From the NCBI RefSeq assembly GCF_014529705.1, contig NZ_JAANIH010000044.1, positions 1-64,000 on the forward strand: a stretch of DNA of 64,000 bases, in the 5' to 3' direction. The notes beneath the pieces were generated by a model. It was not told the origin of the DNA. It worked only from the letters and a program-made list of their open reading frames with translations, and ran no database searches. The translations under genes and the position numbers were made by a program. Positions 43,873-52,403 of the stretch are shown here, piece after piece (position 1 is the first letter of the stretch; each line of letters opens with the position of its first letter). The DNA comes from Bradyrhizobium campsiandrae. GTDB lineage: Bacteria > Pseudomonadota > Alphaproteobacteria > Rhizobiales > Xanthobacteraceae.

Positions 43873-46137
43873 ATGGTGTCTTCAAGAGCAATATTGGCGG
43901 GCTCGAGCCTCGCCGCACTCACGCTGTTCCATTCCGGCGGCGCCTTGGCGCAGACGACGGCCCCCGTGACGACGCTACCCAGCGTCGAGGTCGATGCCCC
44001 CAAGCAGACGCAGGCGCCGCGCCGGCCAAAAGTTCGCGTCGCAATCGACAGGCGGCGTTCAACGTCACAGGCGCGGCCGCAGAGCGAGGCGCCGGCCGCC
44101 GTCGAGGGCCAGAGCCAACGGCTGGATAGCGCGCGGCAAAGCATCCTTCCGCCCGGCGGGGCAACCACCCACACGCTCACGCACCAGGCGATCGAGGCGC
44201 TGCCGCAGGGCAGCAACGCCTCGCTCGACAAGGTGCTGCTGCAATTCCCCGGCGTCACCCAGGATTCGGCGGCGAGCGGCGACCTGCATGTCCGCAACGA
44301 GCACGCCAATCTGCAATATCGCATCAACGGCGTGATGCTTCCCGACGGCGTCGGTGCGTTCGGGCAGATTCTCGACACCGGCATCATCGGCAGCCTTAGC
44401 CTGCTCACCGGTGCGCTGCCCGCGCAATACGGCCAGCGCACCGCCGGCGTGCTCGACATCACGACCAAGGCCGATGCCTTCAACAACACAGGCGTGGTCG
44501 GCGTCTATGGCGGCAGTAACGGCACCATCTCGACCAATGTGGAATATGGCGGCACCGTCGGCCAGACGCAGTATTTCCTGTCGGGCCGCTTCCTGCAGAA
44601 CAATCTCGGCATCGAGAACCCGACCCCCTCGGTCAATGCGATCCACGACCGCACCAACCAGGAGAAGGGATTTCTTTACTTGTCGACGATGATCGATCCC
44701 CAGAGCCGCCTCACCTTCATGAGCGGCGTGTCGAATGCGACGTTCCAGATTCCGAACAATCCCGGTCAGACGCCTGCGAACACCGCGTTCGGCGTCTCCA
44801 ATTTCGACTCGTCGCGGCTGAACGAGCACCAGAACGAGTTCAACCAGTTCAATGTCGTCTCCTATCAGACCTCCAATGGCGAATTCGACACGCAGACGTC
44901 GTTTTTCAACCGCACCAGCCTGCTGCATTTCTACCCCGATCCGATCGGCGATCTCGTCTTCAACGGCGTGTCCTCCGACGTCTATCGCCAGAGCGTGGTC
45001 AACGGCATCCAGCAGGACACATCCTGGCGTATCGGCTATGCACACACGCTGCGCTTCGGCCTGTCGGTCAGCGCGGAGCGCACGCTGGTCAACAGCGGGA
45101 CCACGGTGCTGCCGCTGGCCGATCCCACGGACCCGACCGCGGGCACGATCGACGCGCCGTTCTCGGTGTTCGATTCCAACGCCAAGACGGGCTGGCTGAT
45201 CGGGACCTACGTCCAGGACGAATGGAAGATCACCAACAATCTGACCCTGAATGCCGGCTTGCGCTTCGACCAGATGGTTCAATTTGTCGATGCCAACCAG
45301 CTCAGCCCCCGCGTCAGCCTGACCTGGAAGCCATTCGACGGCACCACCTTCCATGCCGGCTATGCGCGCAACTTCACCCCGCCCTCGCAGGTGATCGCGT
45401 CGCCCGTCAATCTCGCGCTGGTGACGCCGCCCGGCGCGCCTGCCAACACGCAGACGCCGGAGGTCGGGCAAAACAGTCCGGTGCTGCCGGAGCGCTCGCA
45501 CGTGTTCGACGTCGGCGTGACGCAGAAGATCTACGCGATCCCCGGTCTCGAGGTCGGCGCCGACGCCTATTACAAGAAAGCGCGCGATTTGCTCGACGAC
45601 GGCCAGTTCGGCGCGGCCTATGTGCTGAGCGGCTTCAACTACGATCGCGGCGAGAATGTCGGCGTCGAGCTGAAGGCGACCTACAAAAGCGGCAATTTCA
45701 GCGCCTATGCCAACCTCGCCTGGGCCAAGCAGATCGCAACCAACGTGGTCTCGAACCAGTATCTGTTCGGTGCGGACGAGCTCGCTTATATCGACGGCCA
45801 TTACATCTACACCGACCACGCACAGATGCTGTCGGGATCGGCCGGCGCGTCCTATCTCTGGGAGGGCACGCGCTACAGCGTGTCGATGGTCTATGGCAGC
45901 GGCCTGCGCTCGGGCTTTGCCAATACCGATCACCTGCCCGGCTATACGCAAGTCAATCTCGGCCTGTCGCACGACTTCAACATCGTCGCGCCGAACAAGC
46001 CGACGACGGTGCGGTTCGACGTCGTCAACGTGTTCGACACGATCTACCAGATCCGCGACGGCTCCGGCATCGGCGTGTTCGCCCCGCAATTCGGGCCGCG
46101 CCGCGGGTTTTATGTCGGCATGTCGCAACGGTTCTAG
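43873..46137 (+). CDS. TonB-dependent outer membrane receptor
   Basis: A 754-residue outer membrane beta-barrel transporter. A signal peptide ending GGALAQ is followed by a TonB-box-like LPSVEVDAPKQ (codons 43975-44007), a basic Pro-rich linker, a plug domain (SLDKVLLQFPGVTQDSA, LQYRINGVMLPDGV, GALPAQYGQRTAGVLDI) and a barrel that ends in the aromatic MSQRF. The ATG at 43873 is preferred over an upstream start, which gives a non-signal extension. The Zur-like box and DUF2946 neighbour suggest zinc or another metal complex as substrate. Siderophore uptake is not excluded. Confidence 0.95.
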   Translation: MVSSRAILAGSSLAALTLFHSGGALAQTTAPVTTLPSVEVDAPKQTQAPRRPKVRVAIDRRRSTSQARPQSEAPAAVEGQSQRLDSARQSILPPGGATTHTLTHQAIEALPQGSNASLDKVLLQFPGVTQDSAASGDLHVRNEHANLQYRINGVMLPDGVGAFGQILDTGIIGSLSLLTGALPAQYGQRTAGVLDITTKADAFNNTGVVGVYGGSNGTISTNVEYGGTVGQTQYFLSGRFLQNNLGIENPTPSVNAIHDRTNQEKGFLYLSTMIDPQSRLTFMSGVSNATFQIPNNPGQTPANTAFGVSNFDSSRLNEHQNEFNQFNVVSYQTSNGEFDTQTSFFNRTSLLHFYPDPIGDLVFNGVSSDVYRQSVVNGIQQDTSWRIGYAHTLRFGLSVSAERTLVNSGTTVLPLADPTDPTAGTIDAPFSVFDSNAKTGWLIGTYVQDEWKITNNLTLNAGLRFDQMVQFVDANQLSPRVSLTWKPFDGTTFHAGYARNFTPPSQVIASPVNLALVTPPGAPANTQTPEVGQNSPVLPERSHVFDVGVTQKIYAIPGLEVGADAYYKKARDLLDDGQFGAAYVLSGFNYDRGENVGVELKATYKSGNFSAYANLAWAKQIATNVVSNQYLFGADELAYIDGHYIYTDHAQMLSGSAGASYLWEGTRYSVSMVYGSGLRSGFANTDHLPGYTQVNLGLSHDFNIVAPNKPTTVRFDVVNVFDTIYQIRDGSGIGVFAPQFGPRRGFYVGMSQRF

Positions 46138-46290
46138 TGGCGCGGCGTGCGTGCGTCGGGGCCTGCGGGCCCCGACCGGCCATCCCTTCGCCGCCTCCTT
46201 ACCTGCATCGTCGCACCTCCCGCTGCGTCTGACGCGGCCTCACGCGACCGGCAAAGCGACCAGATATCGTGAGGCGCTGGCGACGACGAG

Positions 46291-47043
46291 CTAGTTCGCG
46301 AGAAAGCGTAGCAGGTCCGCCATGCCCTGCCCCTCACCATCAGGAACGGCGTCCAGTTGCTCGCGCGGCAGCGTCTGCCGATTGACCCAGAACGTGGGAT
46401 ATCCGAACAGTTTTGCGCCGGCGGCGTCCCAGCCGGCGAAGGCGGCGAACAGAATCTCCTCGCGTTTCAGGCCGAAGGCGTCGACGCCCATCTGATAGGC
46501 TCGCGGATCAGGCTTGTAGGCGCGAACCGCATCCGTGCTGAGCTGAAATTCGAACGTGCCCTCAAGCTCTGTCCCCCCGATATTGCCATCGAACATGGCG
46601 GGCGAGAAATTGCTCAGCAGCGCCAACCGCAAACCGCTCTCCTTCAGCATGGACAAAGCGGGCAAGACGTCGGGCCAGAGCGGCATCTTGAGATAGCTGT
46701 CGACGAGCGCGCTTCGCTTGACCCCGGTGAGTTCGAGATCGAGCGACTTGCAGGCGAACACCAGGGCATCGTCGATCACGCCGGGAAAGTCACGATAGTG
46801 TCCTGTCATGGTGCGGAGCCATGTGTACTCGAACTGCGTCCTTCGCCAGACATTTGACAGCTCGGCGCCGCGTCCGGGAAACAGGTTCTCGGCCAGAGCG
46901 AAGATCGGACGCGGATCGAAAATCGGAAAGCCGTCGAACGCGACCGCCTTGATCGGTGCACCTGCTCCGCGGGAGGAGGCTGCAATTCCGGTCACGGCAG
47001 CAAGAGAGGTGATCGCGAGAAGTTGGCGGCGGCTGAAGGGCAT
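46291..47043 (-). CDS. Tat-exported haloacid dehalogenase-like protein
   Basis: A 250-residue HAD protein of the haloacid dehalogenase type II group with an unusual N-terminus: FSRRQLLAITSLAAVTGIAA is a twin-arginine signal. The nucleophile is D37 in AFDGFPIFD, motif II is ALLSNFSP, K in AYKPDPRAY follows, and AFAGWDAAGAKLFG is the C-terminal motif. Most dehalogenases of this class are cytoplasmic, so export is notable. Whether it dehalogenates is unproven. ATG 47043 is preferred over a longer frame. Confidence 0.85.
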   Translation of the reverse strand: MPFSRRQLLAITSLAAVTGIAASSRGAGAPIKAVAFDGFPIFDPRPIFALAENLFPGRGAELSNVWRRTQFEYTWLRTMTGHYRDFPGVIDDALVFACKSLDLELTGVKRSALVDSYLKMPLWPDVLPALSMLKESGLRLALLSNFSPAMFDGNIGGTELEGTFEFQLSTDAVRAYKPDPRAYQMGVDAFGLKREEILFAAFAGWDAAGAKLFGYPTFWVNRQTLPREQLDAVPDGEGQGMADLLRFLAN

Positions 47044-47172
47044 TTGAATGCCTTCGTATGGTGGACGAGTTGAAGCGGGCTTCCGACTTGCCCGGCCACG
47101 ACGGGCAAAGTCCCGCCAGTGGCGATCGTCCATCGGCTTGGAATATTCCCGATTGAGGATCGACTCTCGTCC

Positions 47173-47688
47173 TTACCCCCGCGCCTTGCTCCAGTCCGGA
47201 GCCACGGCGCCCGCGACGCCCTCAAAGGCGCCATCGACGAGTTCGAACACCAGGACGCGCGCGGCATCGACCGGGCCCGGCATGGTGACACGGCCCTTCG
47301 CGACCGGCTTGAAGCCGACCCGGCTGTAATAGGGCTCGTCGCCGACCAGCAGCACGAGACGATGGCCCTTGTCCTTGGCATCCTTCAAGGCCCGCTCCAT
47401 CAGCATGCGGCCGATGCCGCGGCTGCGGAATGGCGGCTCGACCGTGAGCGGCCCGAGCAGCAACGCCGGCGTCTCCCCGATCATGATCGGCAATTGCCTG
47501 ACGGAGCCGACCAACAGCGTGCCGATGCGGGCGGTAAAGGAGACGTCGAGCAGGTGATCGACATGCTCGCGGATGCGATAGGCGCTGAGCACGAAACGGC
47601 CGGGGCCGAACGTGCGCTCGTGCAGCCGCTCGATCGCCTGGGCATCGCCTGGAGCTTCGGGGCGGATGGTAATGGAGAGATCGTTCAT
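47173..47688 (-). CDS. GNAT family N-acetyltransferase
   Basis: A 171-residue acetyltransferase of the YhbS group. The acetyl-CoA-binding motif RSRGIGRMLMERAL is clear, preceded by LLGPLTVEPPF and followed by LVGDEPYYSRVGF. The substrate is unknown. It lies between the HAD gene and the GT2 gene, both on the same strand, with 113-130 nt gaps. Confidence 0.88.
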   Translation of the reverse strand: MNDLSITIRPEAPGDAQAIERLHERTFGPGRFVLSAYRIREHVDHLLDVSFTARIGTLLVGSVRQLPIMIGETPALLLGPLTVEPPFRSRGIGRMLMERALKDAKDKGHRLVLLVGDEPYYSRVGFKPVAKGRVTMPGPVDAARVLVFELVDGAFEGVAGAVAPDWSKARG

Positions 47689-47800
47689 GTTGCCAAAGCG
47701 TTTTCGAGCGAAGTGGATCCCGGTTCGCGTTAAGAAAACGCGTCAAAAGAAGAAGCCGAGTAGCATCTGGACGTTCGGTCGTCTACCGGAGCCGTCGAGT

Positions 47801-48736
47801 TCAGTCCCTTTTCAGCGCCGGCTGGGACAGATAGGCCAGCATCTTCATCTCCCGCCGCCCTCGCGTCACGGTATCGAGCACGAGACCCGAGGAGACCGAC
47901 AGCAGCGCCATGATCACCAGGCCCATCGACAGCACGGCGGTCGGCAGGCGCGGCACCAGCCCGGTCTCGATGAAGGTGATCACGATCGGGATCGCAAGGA
48001 TGATCGCGGCCAAAGCCAGCAGGATCCCGATCACGGTGAAGAAACGAAGCGGCCGCTCGGAGCGGTACAGCTTCAGCATGGTGCCGAGAATGCGAAAGCC
48101 GTCGCGCCAGGTGTTGAGCTTCGAGAACGAGCCTTCCGGCCGCGCGTAATAAGGCGTCTCGACCTCAGCCACAGGCAGCGACAGCTCCAGCGCGTAGACC
48201 GCGAGCTCAGTCTCGATCTCGAAGCCGTCCGACAGCACCGGGAAGGACTTGACGAAGCGGCGCGAGAACACGCGGTAGCCGGACAGGATATCCTTGAAGG
48301 CATGGCCGAACGTCGAGGCCAGGAAGCCGGTCAGCATGCGGTTGCCGGTGCGATGGCCGAGGCGATAGGCGGCCTCGGACTGGTCGATGCGAAGCCCGAC
48401 CACCATGTCGAGATGCTCGTCGAGCAGCTTGTCGATCATGCCTGGGGCGCTTGGCGCGTCGTAGGTGGCATCGCCATCAACCAGCACATAGATGTCGGCC
48501 TCGACGTCGGCGAACATGCGGCGCACGACGTGGCCCTTGCCCTGCCGCCGCTCGCTGCGCACGATCGCGCCCGCCTCGCGCGCGACGCTCGCGGTGCGGT
48601 CGCGCGAATTGTTGTCATAGACATAGATCTCCGCCCTGGGCAGCGCGGCGCGGAAATTGGCCACGACGGTCGCGACCGCCGCCTCCTCGTTGTAGCACGG
48701 CACCAGCACGGCGATGCGGGGTTGAGCCGATGTCAT
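47801..48736 (-). CDS. Glycosyltransferase family 2, membrane-anchored
   Basis: A 311-residue GT-A glycosyltransferase of the DPM1/GtrB type: IAVLVPCYNEEAAVATV, NNSRDRT and the metal motif DGDATYD. The C-terminus has two transmembrane helices (LLALAAIILAIPIVITFI and LSMGLVIMALLSV). It would attach a sugar to an undecaprenyl carrier. The upstream membrane protein gene overlaps it by four nucleotides, so the pair probably modifies a lipid or glycan. Confidence 0.93.
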   Translation of the reverse strand: MTSAQPRIAVLVPCYNEEAAVATVVANFRAALPRAEIYVYDNNSRDRTASVAREAGAIVRSERRQGKGHVVRRMFADVEADIYVLVDGDATYDAPSAPGMIDKLLDEHLDMVVGLRIDQSEAAYRLGHRTGNRMLTGFLASTFGHAFKDILSGYRVFSRRFVKSFPVLSDGFEIETELAVYALELSLPVAEVETPYYARPEGSFSKLNTWRDGFRILGTMLKLYRSERPLRFFTVIGILLALAAIILAIPIVITFIETGLVPRLPTAVLSMGLVIMALLSVSSGLVLDTVTRGRREMKMLAYLSQPALKRD

Positions 48737-49884
48737 CGCGGCAGCGCCTCCAGGCTGGCCGGCTCACAGCCAACCGATGCAGCCTCGCGCGTCGCGGCCG
48801 GCTGAAGCAGACCGGCGAACGACAGCGTCCACAGCGATAGCATCGTGATGGGCACGACATAGTACGGCGTGAAGATCGGATGAGTCATGAAGAAGCCGAG
48901 ATTGAAGGCGAGGTTGCCGGCAACGACGAGCGCGGCCAGCCGCTTATGCCTCTCGCGGGCCCCTAGCAGCCAAGCCGTCGCACCAACCGCCAGCAGGATC
49001 AGCACGAACTGCATGTCGCGCAGATACTGACCGAAGACCGCGAGATCGAAGGTCGGCCCTACCACATCGGCGCTGCCATAGGTGGTCGCCAGCGCGCTGC
49101 CGGCGTTGATGGCCTGCGCGGCCAGGGTGGGCACCATGCCGACGAGCACACCGGCACCGAAGGCAAGGCCCTGCACGAATGTCGCGAGCGATCGCGTCCA
49201 CAGGAACGGAATGCCGAGGAACAGGAAGTAGCCGGCCGCGAGCAGCGCGTTCGGCAATCTGAAATTCACGGACGCGCCGAGCAGGAGGCCGATCAGCGCG
49301 ATCATCAGAACGCTGCGTTTGTCTCTGCTCAGCCACACCGCGGTCAGGAAGCCGGCAACGGCGCACACGGCCATGGTCGGCGCGACCGAATAGCTCGCCT
49401 TGGCCGGGTTGACCATGAGATAGACGGCAAGCGCGCCGAACACGCCAGCGCCAACGACCGACCACGGCGTCCGCGCCAGAACAATGCCCGATAGCGCAAG
49501 CCCGCACACGATCAGGCTCGCGGCAATGTAGAGCGGCACAACCTGGTGGCCTTCCGGAAACAGCGCCAGCAGGAAACCGGTACCCGGCGGATATTGCAGC
49601 ACGAGCTTGCCGCCCTGCATCGGATTATGGCAGGGCCACTGGGCCGGATCCTTCCACTCGGAAAACGCGATCTCCTTCATCTTGCCTTCGAAATAGCGAT
49701 CGTCGTCCCTGAGCGCATTGGTGTCGAGCCCGCCGGCGCCGAAGCGCTGAAACAGATGTGCCTGCCTCAGATAGCAGATGTCGTCATAGACCCCGCGCGC
49801 CTCGCTCCAGCGCGACATTGCCCAAATGTTGCTGGCGAGGATCGCGAGGCAGATCAGGCCAAAGACGAGTTTTACAGCTTTCAT
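48733..49884 (-). CDS. Polytopic membrane protein, GT2 partner
   Basis: A 383-residue protein with about nine predicted helices and an N-terminal signal-like segment (LVFGLICLAILASNIW). A periplasmic loop follows with YDDICYLRQAHLF and PPGTGFLLALF, a pattern reminiscent of GT-C glycosyltransferases such as ArnT, but catalytic residues are not certain. The start ATG 49884 is chosen because the segment before it does not look like membrane protein. The downstream GT2 start overlaps its stop codon. Confidence 0.8.
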   Translation of the reverse strand: MKAVKLVFGLICLAILASNIWAMSRWSEARGVYDDICYLRQAHLFQRFGAGGLDTNALRDDDRYFEGKMKEIAFSEWKDPAQWPCHNPMQGGKLVLQYPPGTGFLLALFPEGHQVVPLYIAASLIVCGLALSGIVLARTPWSVVGAGVFGALAVYLMVNPAKASYSVAPTMAVCAVAGFLTAVWLSRDKRSVLMIALIGLLLGASVNFRLPNALLAAGYFLFLGIPFLWTRSLATFVQGLAFGAGVLVGMVPTLAAQAINAGSALATTYGSADVVGPTFDLAVFGQYLRDMQFVLILLAVGATAWLLGARERHKRLAALVVAGNLAFNLGFFMTHPIFTPYYVVPITMLSLWTLSFAGLLQPAATREAASVGCEPASLEALPR

Positions 49885-49931
49885 CAGGTTTCCGTGGCGC
49901 CCGTGCGGACCCGTACTAGCATAGCCGGCCC

Positions 49932-50423
49932 TCAGCGCCATGTCGCCATCAGGGGCTTGCCGTCGAGCACTTCCGCAATCCGCAGCCGCGTGCCGGGCGT
50001 CACTCCCTCCGGCAGCGCGGCGGTATCGAAGAACCCGCATTCGACGATCTCGCGATTGGGCGCGGGCAGGCGATCCTGCCGGAAATGCCTGACGACATAG
50101 ACCGCGACATGGTCGCGGCGGGAGACATGGCTGTTCAGGAAGATGCCGTGCAGCATGGCCTCTCCGATCAGGTCGATGTCGCCCTCCTCCTTGAGCTCGC
50201 GGCGCATCGCCTGTTCCATGGTCTCGCCGTGGTCGACACCGCCGCCGGGCAGATACCAGCCGGTGACGTAGCTGTGCTTGACCAGGAACACCTTGTTGTC
50301 GGCATCGAGCACCACGGCGCGGACGCCGAGCGTCATGCCGCGAACCACCAGGAAATAGGCGTGGAAGACGCGCCGCAAGAACGGCTCGAATCTCCGTCGG
50401 ATCCGGTTCAGACGCTCTCCCAT
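49932..50423 (-). CDS. NUDIX hydrolase
   Basis: A 163-residue NUDIX protein. The box GVDHGETMEQAMRRELKEEG matches G-x5-E-x7-R-E-U-x-E-E-x-G. The start used is ATG 50423; the longer frame adds an unconserved region overlapping the next gene. It is a housekeeping-type pyrophosphohydrolase with unknown substrate. Confidence 0.9.
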   Translation of the reverse strand: MGERLNRIRRRFEPFLRRVFHAYFLVVRGMTLGVRAVVLDADNKVFLVKHSYVTGWYLPGGGVDHGETMEQAMRRELKEEGDIDLIGEAMLHGIFLNSHVSRRDHVAVYVVRHFRQDRLPAPNREIVECGFFDTAALPEGVTPGTRLRIAEVLDGKPLMATWR

Positions 50424-50497
50424 CAGCCCAGGCTTCCCTTGCGCGACGGGCGCGACCTTGCCATTACAGCGAGGGAATAGCGAGGCAATCGCGCGCG

Positions 50498-51391
50498 ATG
50501 ACATCTTTCCTGGCACCCTTCACGCTCGCCCATCTGTCTGACCCGCATCTGCCGCCGCTGCCGAAGCCACGGCTGATCGAGCTCGCCGGCAAGCGCGCCC
50601 TCGGCTACATCAACTGGACGCGCAACCGCCACAAATACCAGCGCCGCGAGGTGCTCGACGCGCTGGTCGCCGACCTGCATGAGCAGGCGCCCGACCACAT
50701 CGCGGTGACGGGCGATCTGGTCAATCTGGCGATGGAGGCGGAGTTCGCACCGGCGCGCACCTGGCTCGACGGCGTCGGTCCGCCCGACCGCGTCACCACG
50801 ATTCCCGGCAATCACGACGCCTATGTGCGCGCGACGTTTCAGCGCTTCGGCGAGACCTTTGCGCCCTATATCGCTGATGACGACGGCCGCATCGGCTTTC
50901 CAGCCGTTCGGCGGCGCGGACCGGCCGCGCTGATCAGCCTGTCCAGCGCGGTACCGACGGCGCCGTTGATGGCAACGGGCACCCTCGGGCGTCACCAGCT
51001 CAACGCGCTCGAACAAGTACTCGACCAGCTCGCGAGCGAAGACGTCTTTCGCGTGCTGCTGGTGCATCATCCGCTGAAATCCGACGCGCGCCTGAAGCGG
51101 CTGACGGATTCGGCGGCGCTGCTGGCGCTGCTGAAACGCAGGGGTGTCGAGCTGATCCTGCACGGACACGACCACATCCATTCGACGATGTGGCTGGAAG
51201 GCCCCAATGGCGACATTCCCGCGATCGGCGTGCCATCGGCCTCCGCGCTCGCGCACGGACGCTACCCGGCGGCGGCCTACAATCTGTTCGAAATCGAGAA
51301 AGCCAATGAAGGCTGGCGCTGCGAGCAGATCGTCCGGAGCATCGATCATGGCTTGCAGATCCGGGAGATCAAGCGCACGCGGGTGGTGTAG
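50498..51391 (+). CDS. Metallophosphoesterase
   Basis: A 297-residue calcineurin-like phosphoesterase. Its metal motifs occur in the correct order: LSDPHL, VTGDLVN, GNHD, VHHP and GHDH. It probably hydrolyses phosphodiesters such as cyclic nucleotides or DNA intermediates. It diverges from the NUDIX gene by 74 nt and converges with the following small membrane protein. Confidence 0.93.
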   Translation: MTSFLAPFTLAHLSDPHLPPLPKPRLIELAGKRALGYINWTRNRHKYQRREVLDALVADLHEQAPDHIAVTGDLVNLAMEAEFAPARTWLDGVGPPDRVTTIPGNHDAYVRATFQRFGETFAPYIADDDGRIGFPAVRRRGPAALISLSSAVPTAPLMATGTLGRHQLNALEQVLDQLASEDVFRVLLVHHPLKSDARLKRLTDSAALLALLKRRGVELILHGHDHIHSTMWLEGPNGDIPAIGVPSASALAHGRYPAAAYNLFEIEKANEGWRCEQIVRSIDHGLQIREIKRTRVV

Positions 51392-51414
51392 TTCGCGCAC
51401 CGACGAAAGCGGCC

Positions 51415-51969
51415 TCACCAGCTGCGCAACGCCGCGAGCACCGCAACACCGAACAGCGCGGCGGCCCCGAGGATGAAGCCGAACACGAACGGCCAGAGGC
51501 GCGAACGGCGCGGCGGCGCGGCGGCCTCCTGCTTCGGCTCCGATGGCACCACCATCGCGTGCTCGCGCTCGATGATGCGGCGGGCGACGTAGTCGGTCAC
51601 GGCGTCGACGATGACAGCGGTGTCGTGCGATTCGGCGAGCACGATGCGGCCGAAGCGGGTATCCTGGACGAAGCGGTACTGCCGCTTGTCGCGCCCCATC
51701 ATGATGTGGGCGACGACGTCGATCCAGAGCCTGGGCGTGTCACCCTGGCTGATGCCGCGGTCGAACAGGTCGATCCTGTCGGGCACCTGGGCGAACAGCG
51801 GATCGAGCGCGTCGTTGAGGATCTCGAGCCGCGCCACCTCGGCATCCCTGAGATCGACGACCACGCCGGTCCGGTCGGCCGCCTCGATCCGAGCGCGCAA
51901 CAGCGCATCGCGCAGCCGCACCGGGCGCGGCTGGCTGGGATTGGTACCGCTGGTCTCGGGCTCTGACAT
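51415..51969 (-). CDS. Tail-anchored hypothetical protein
   Basis: A 184-residue protein of unknown family. Its last 25 residues (LWPFVFGFILGAAALFGVAVLAALRSW) form one membrane helix, so it would be tail anchored. Residues about 20-150 look like a compact alpha/beta domain with RLWIDVVAHIMMGRDKRQYRFVQD. ATG 51969 is the likely start; the open frame reaches further upstream without similarity. It is convergent with the metallophosphoesterase. Confidence 0.7.
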   Translation of the reverse strand: MSEPETSGTNPSQPRPVRLRDALLRARIEAADRTGVVVDLRDAEVARLEILNDALDPLFAQVPDRIDLFDRGISQGDTPRLWIDVVAHIMMGRDKRQYRFVQDTRFGRIVLAESHDTAVIVDAVTDYVARRIIEREHAMVVPSEPKQEAAAPPRRSRLWPFVFGFILGAAALFGVAVLAALRSW

Positions 51970-52089
51970 TGCCGTCCCTGTCCTCAACTCTCCCGTTAAC
52001 CTATCAGCAACCATCACCCCCGCAAAGGGCCCATCATTCCAGAGACTTACGGCGCCCACAGGGGACTGACCTGTGCCAAAAACAGACGA

Positions 52090-52116
52090 TCCCACCCAGG
52101 CAGAGCCTGGATGGGA
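52090..52116 (-). terminator. Terminator of the aceA-DUF4170 unit
   Basis: TCCCAtCCAGGC and GCCTGGgTGGGA pair on the minus strand with one mismatch and a 3-nt loop. A T-rich stretch (GTTTTT) follows about ten nucleotides later. It lies 49 nt downstream of the DUF4170 stop codon. Confidence 0.55.
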
Positions 52117-52164
52117 CCATCCGTCCTTGGACGTCTTCTTGATTTGAGGTCGGCAGCGGGACCG

Positions 52165-52374
52165 TCAGGCCGAAACGCGCGACGGCTCTTCCACGATGGA
52201 GAAGCGGACGCCGGCCTTGTGGCGGCTCTCTTCCGACACCTCGCGCCAGCAGTCCTCGGCTTCCTTGCGGGTCTTGAACGGACCTTTGACCTGGGCCGAG
52301 CCTTCGACGAGCTTGTGGAAGTTCATCGAGCCGAACTCGCCGCCGATCACCCAGAAATTGCTGCCTTTGGTCAT
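52165..52374 (-). CDS. DUF4170 domain-containing protein
   Basis: A 69-residue protein with the DUF4170 pattern FWVIGGEFGSMNF, GPFKTRKEAEDCWREVS and AGVRFSIVEEP. The family is common in alphaproteobacteria, often near aceA, with no known role. It starts 29 nt after the aceA stop codon on the same strand. Confidence 0.75.
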   Translation of the reverse strand: MTKGSNFWVIGGEFGSMNFHKLVEGSAQVKGPFKTRKEAEDCWREVSEESRHKAGVRFSIVEEPSRVSA

Positions 52375-52403
52375 TGTCAGTCTCCTCTCGAAGTCGGGAT
52401 TCG

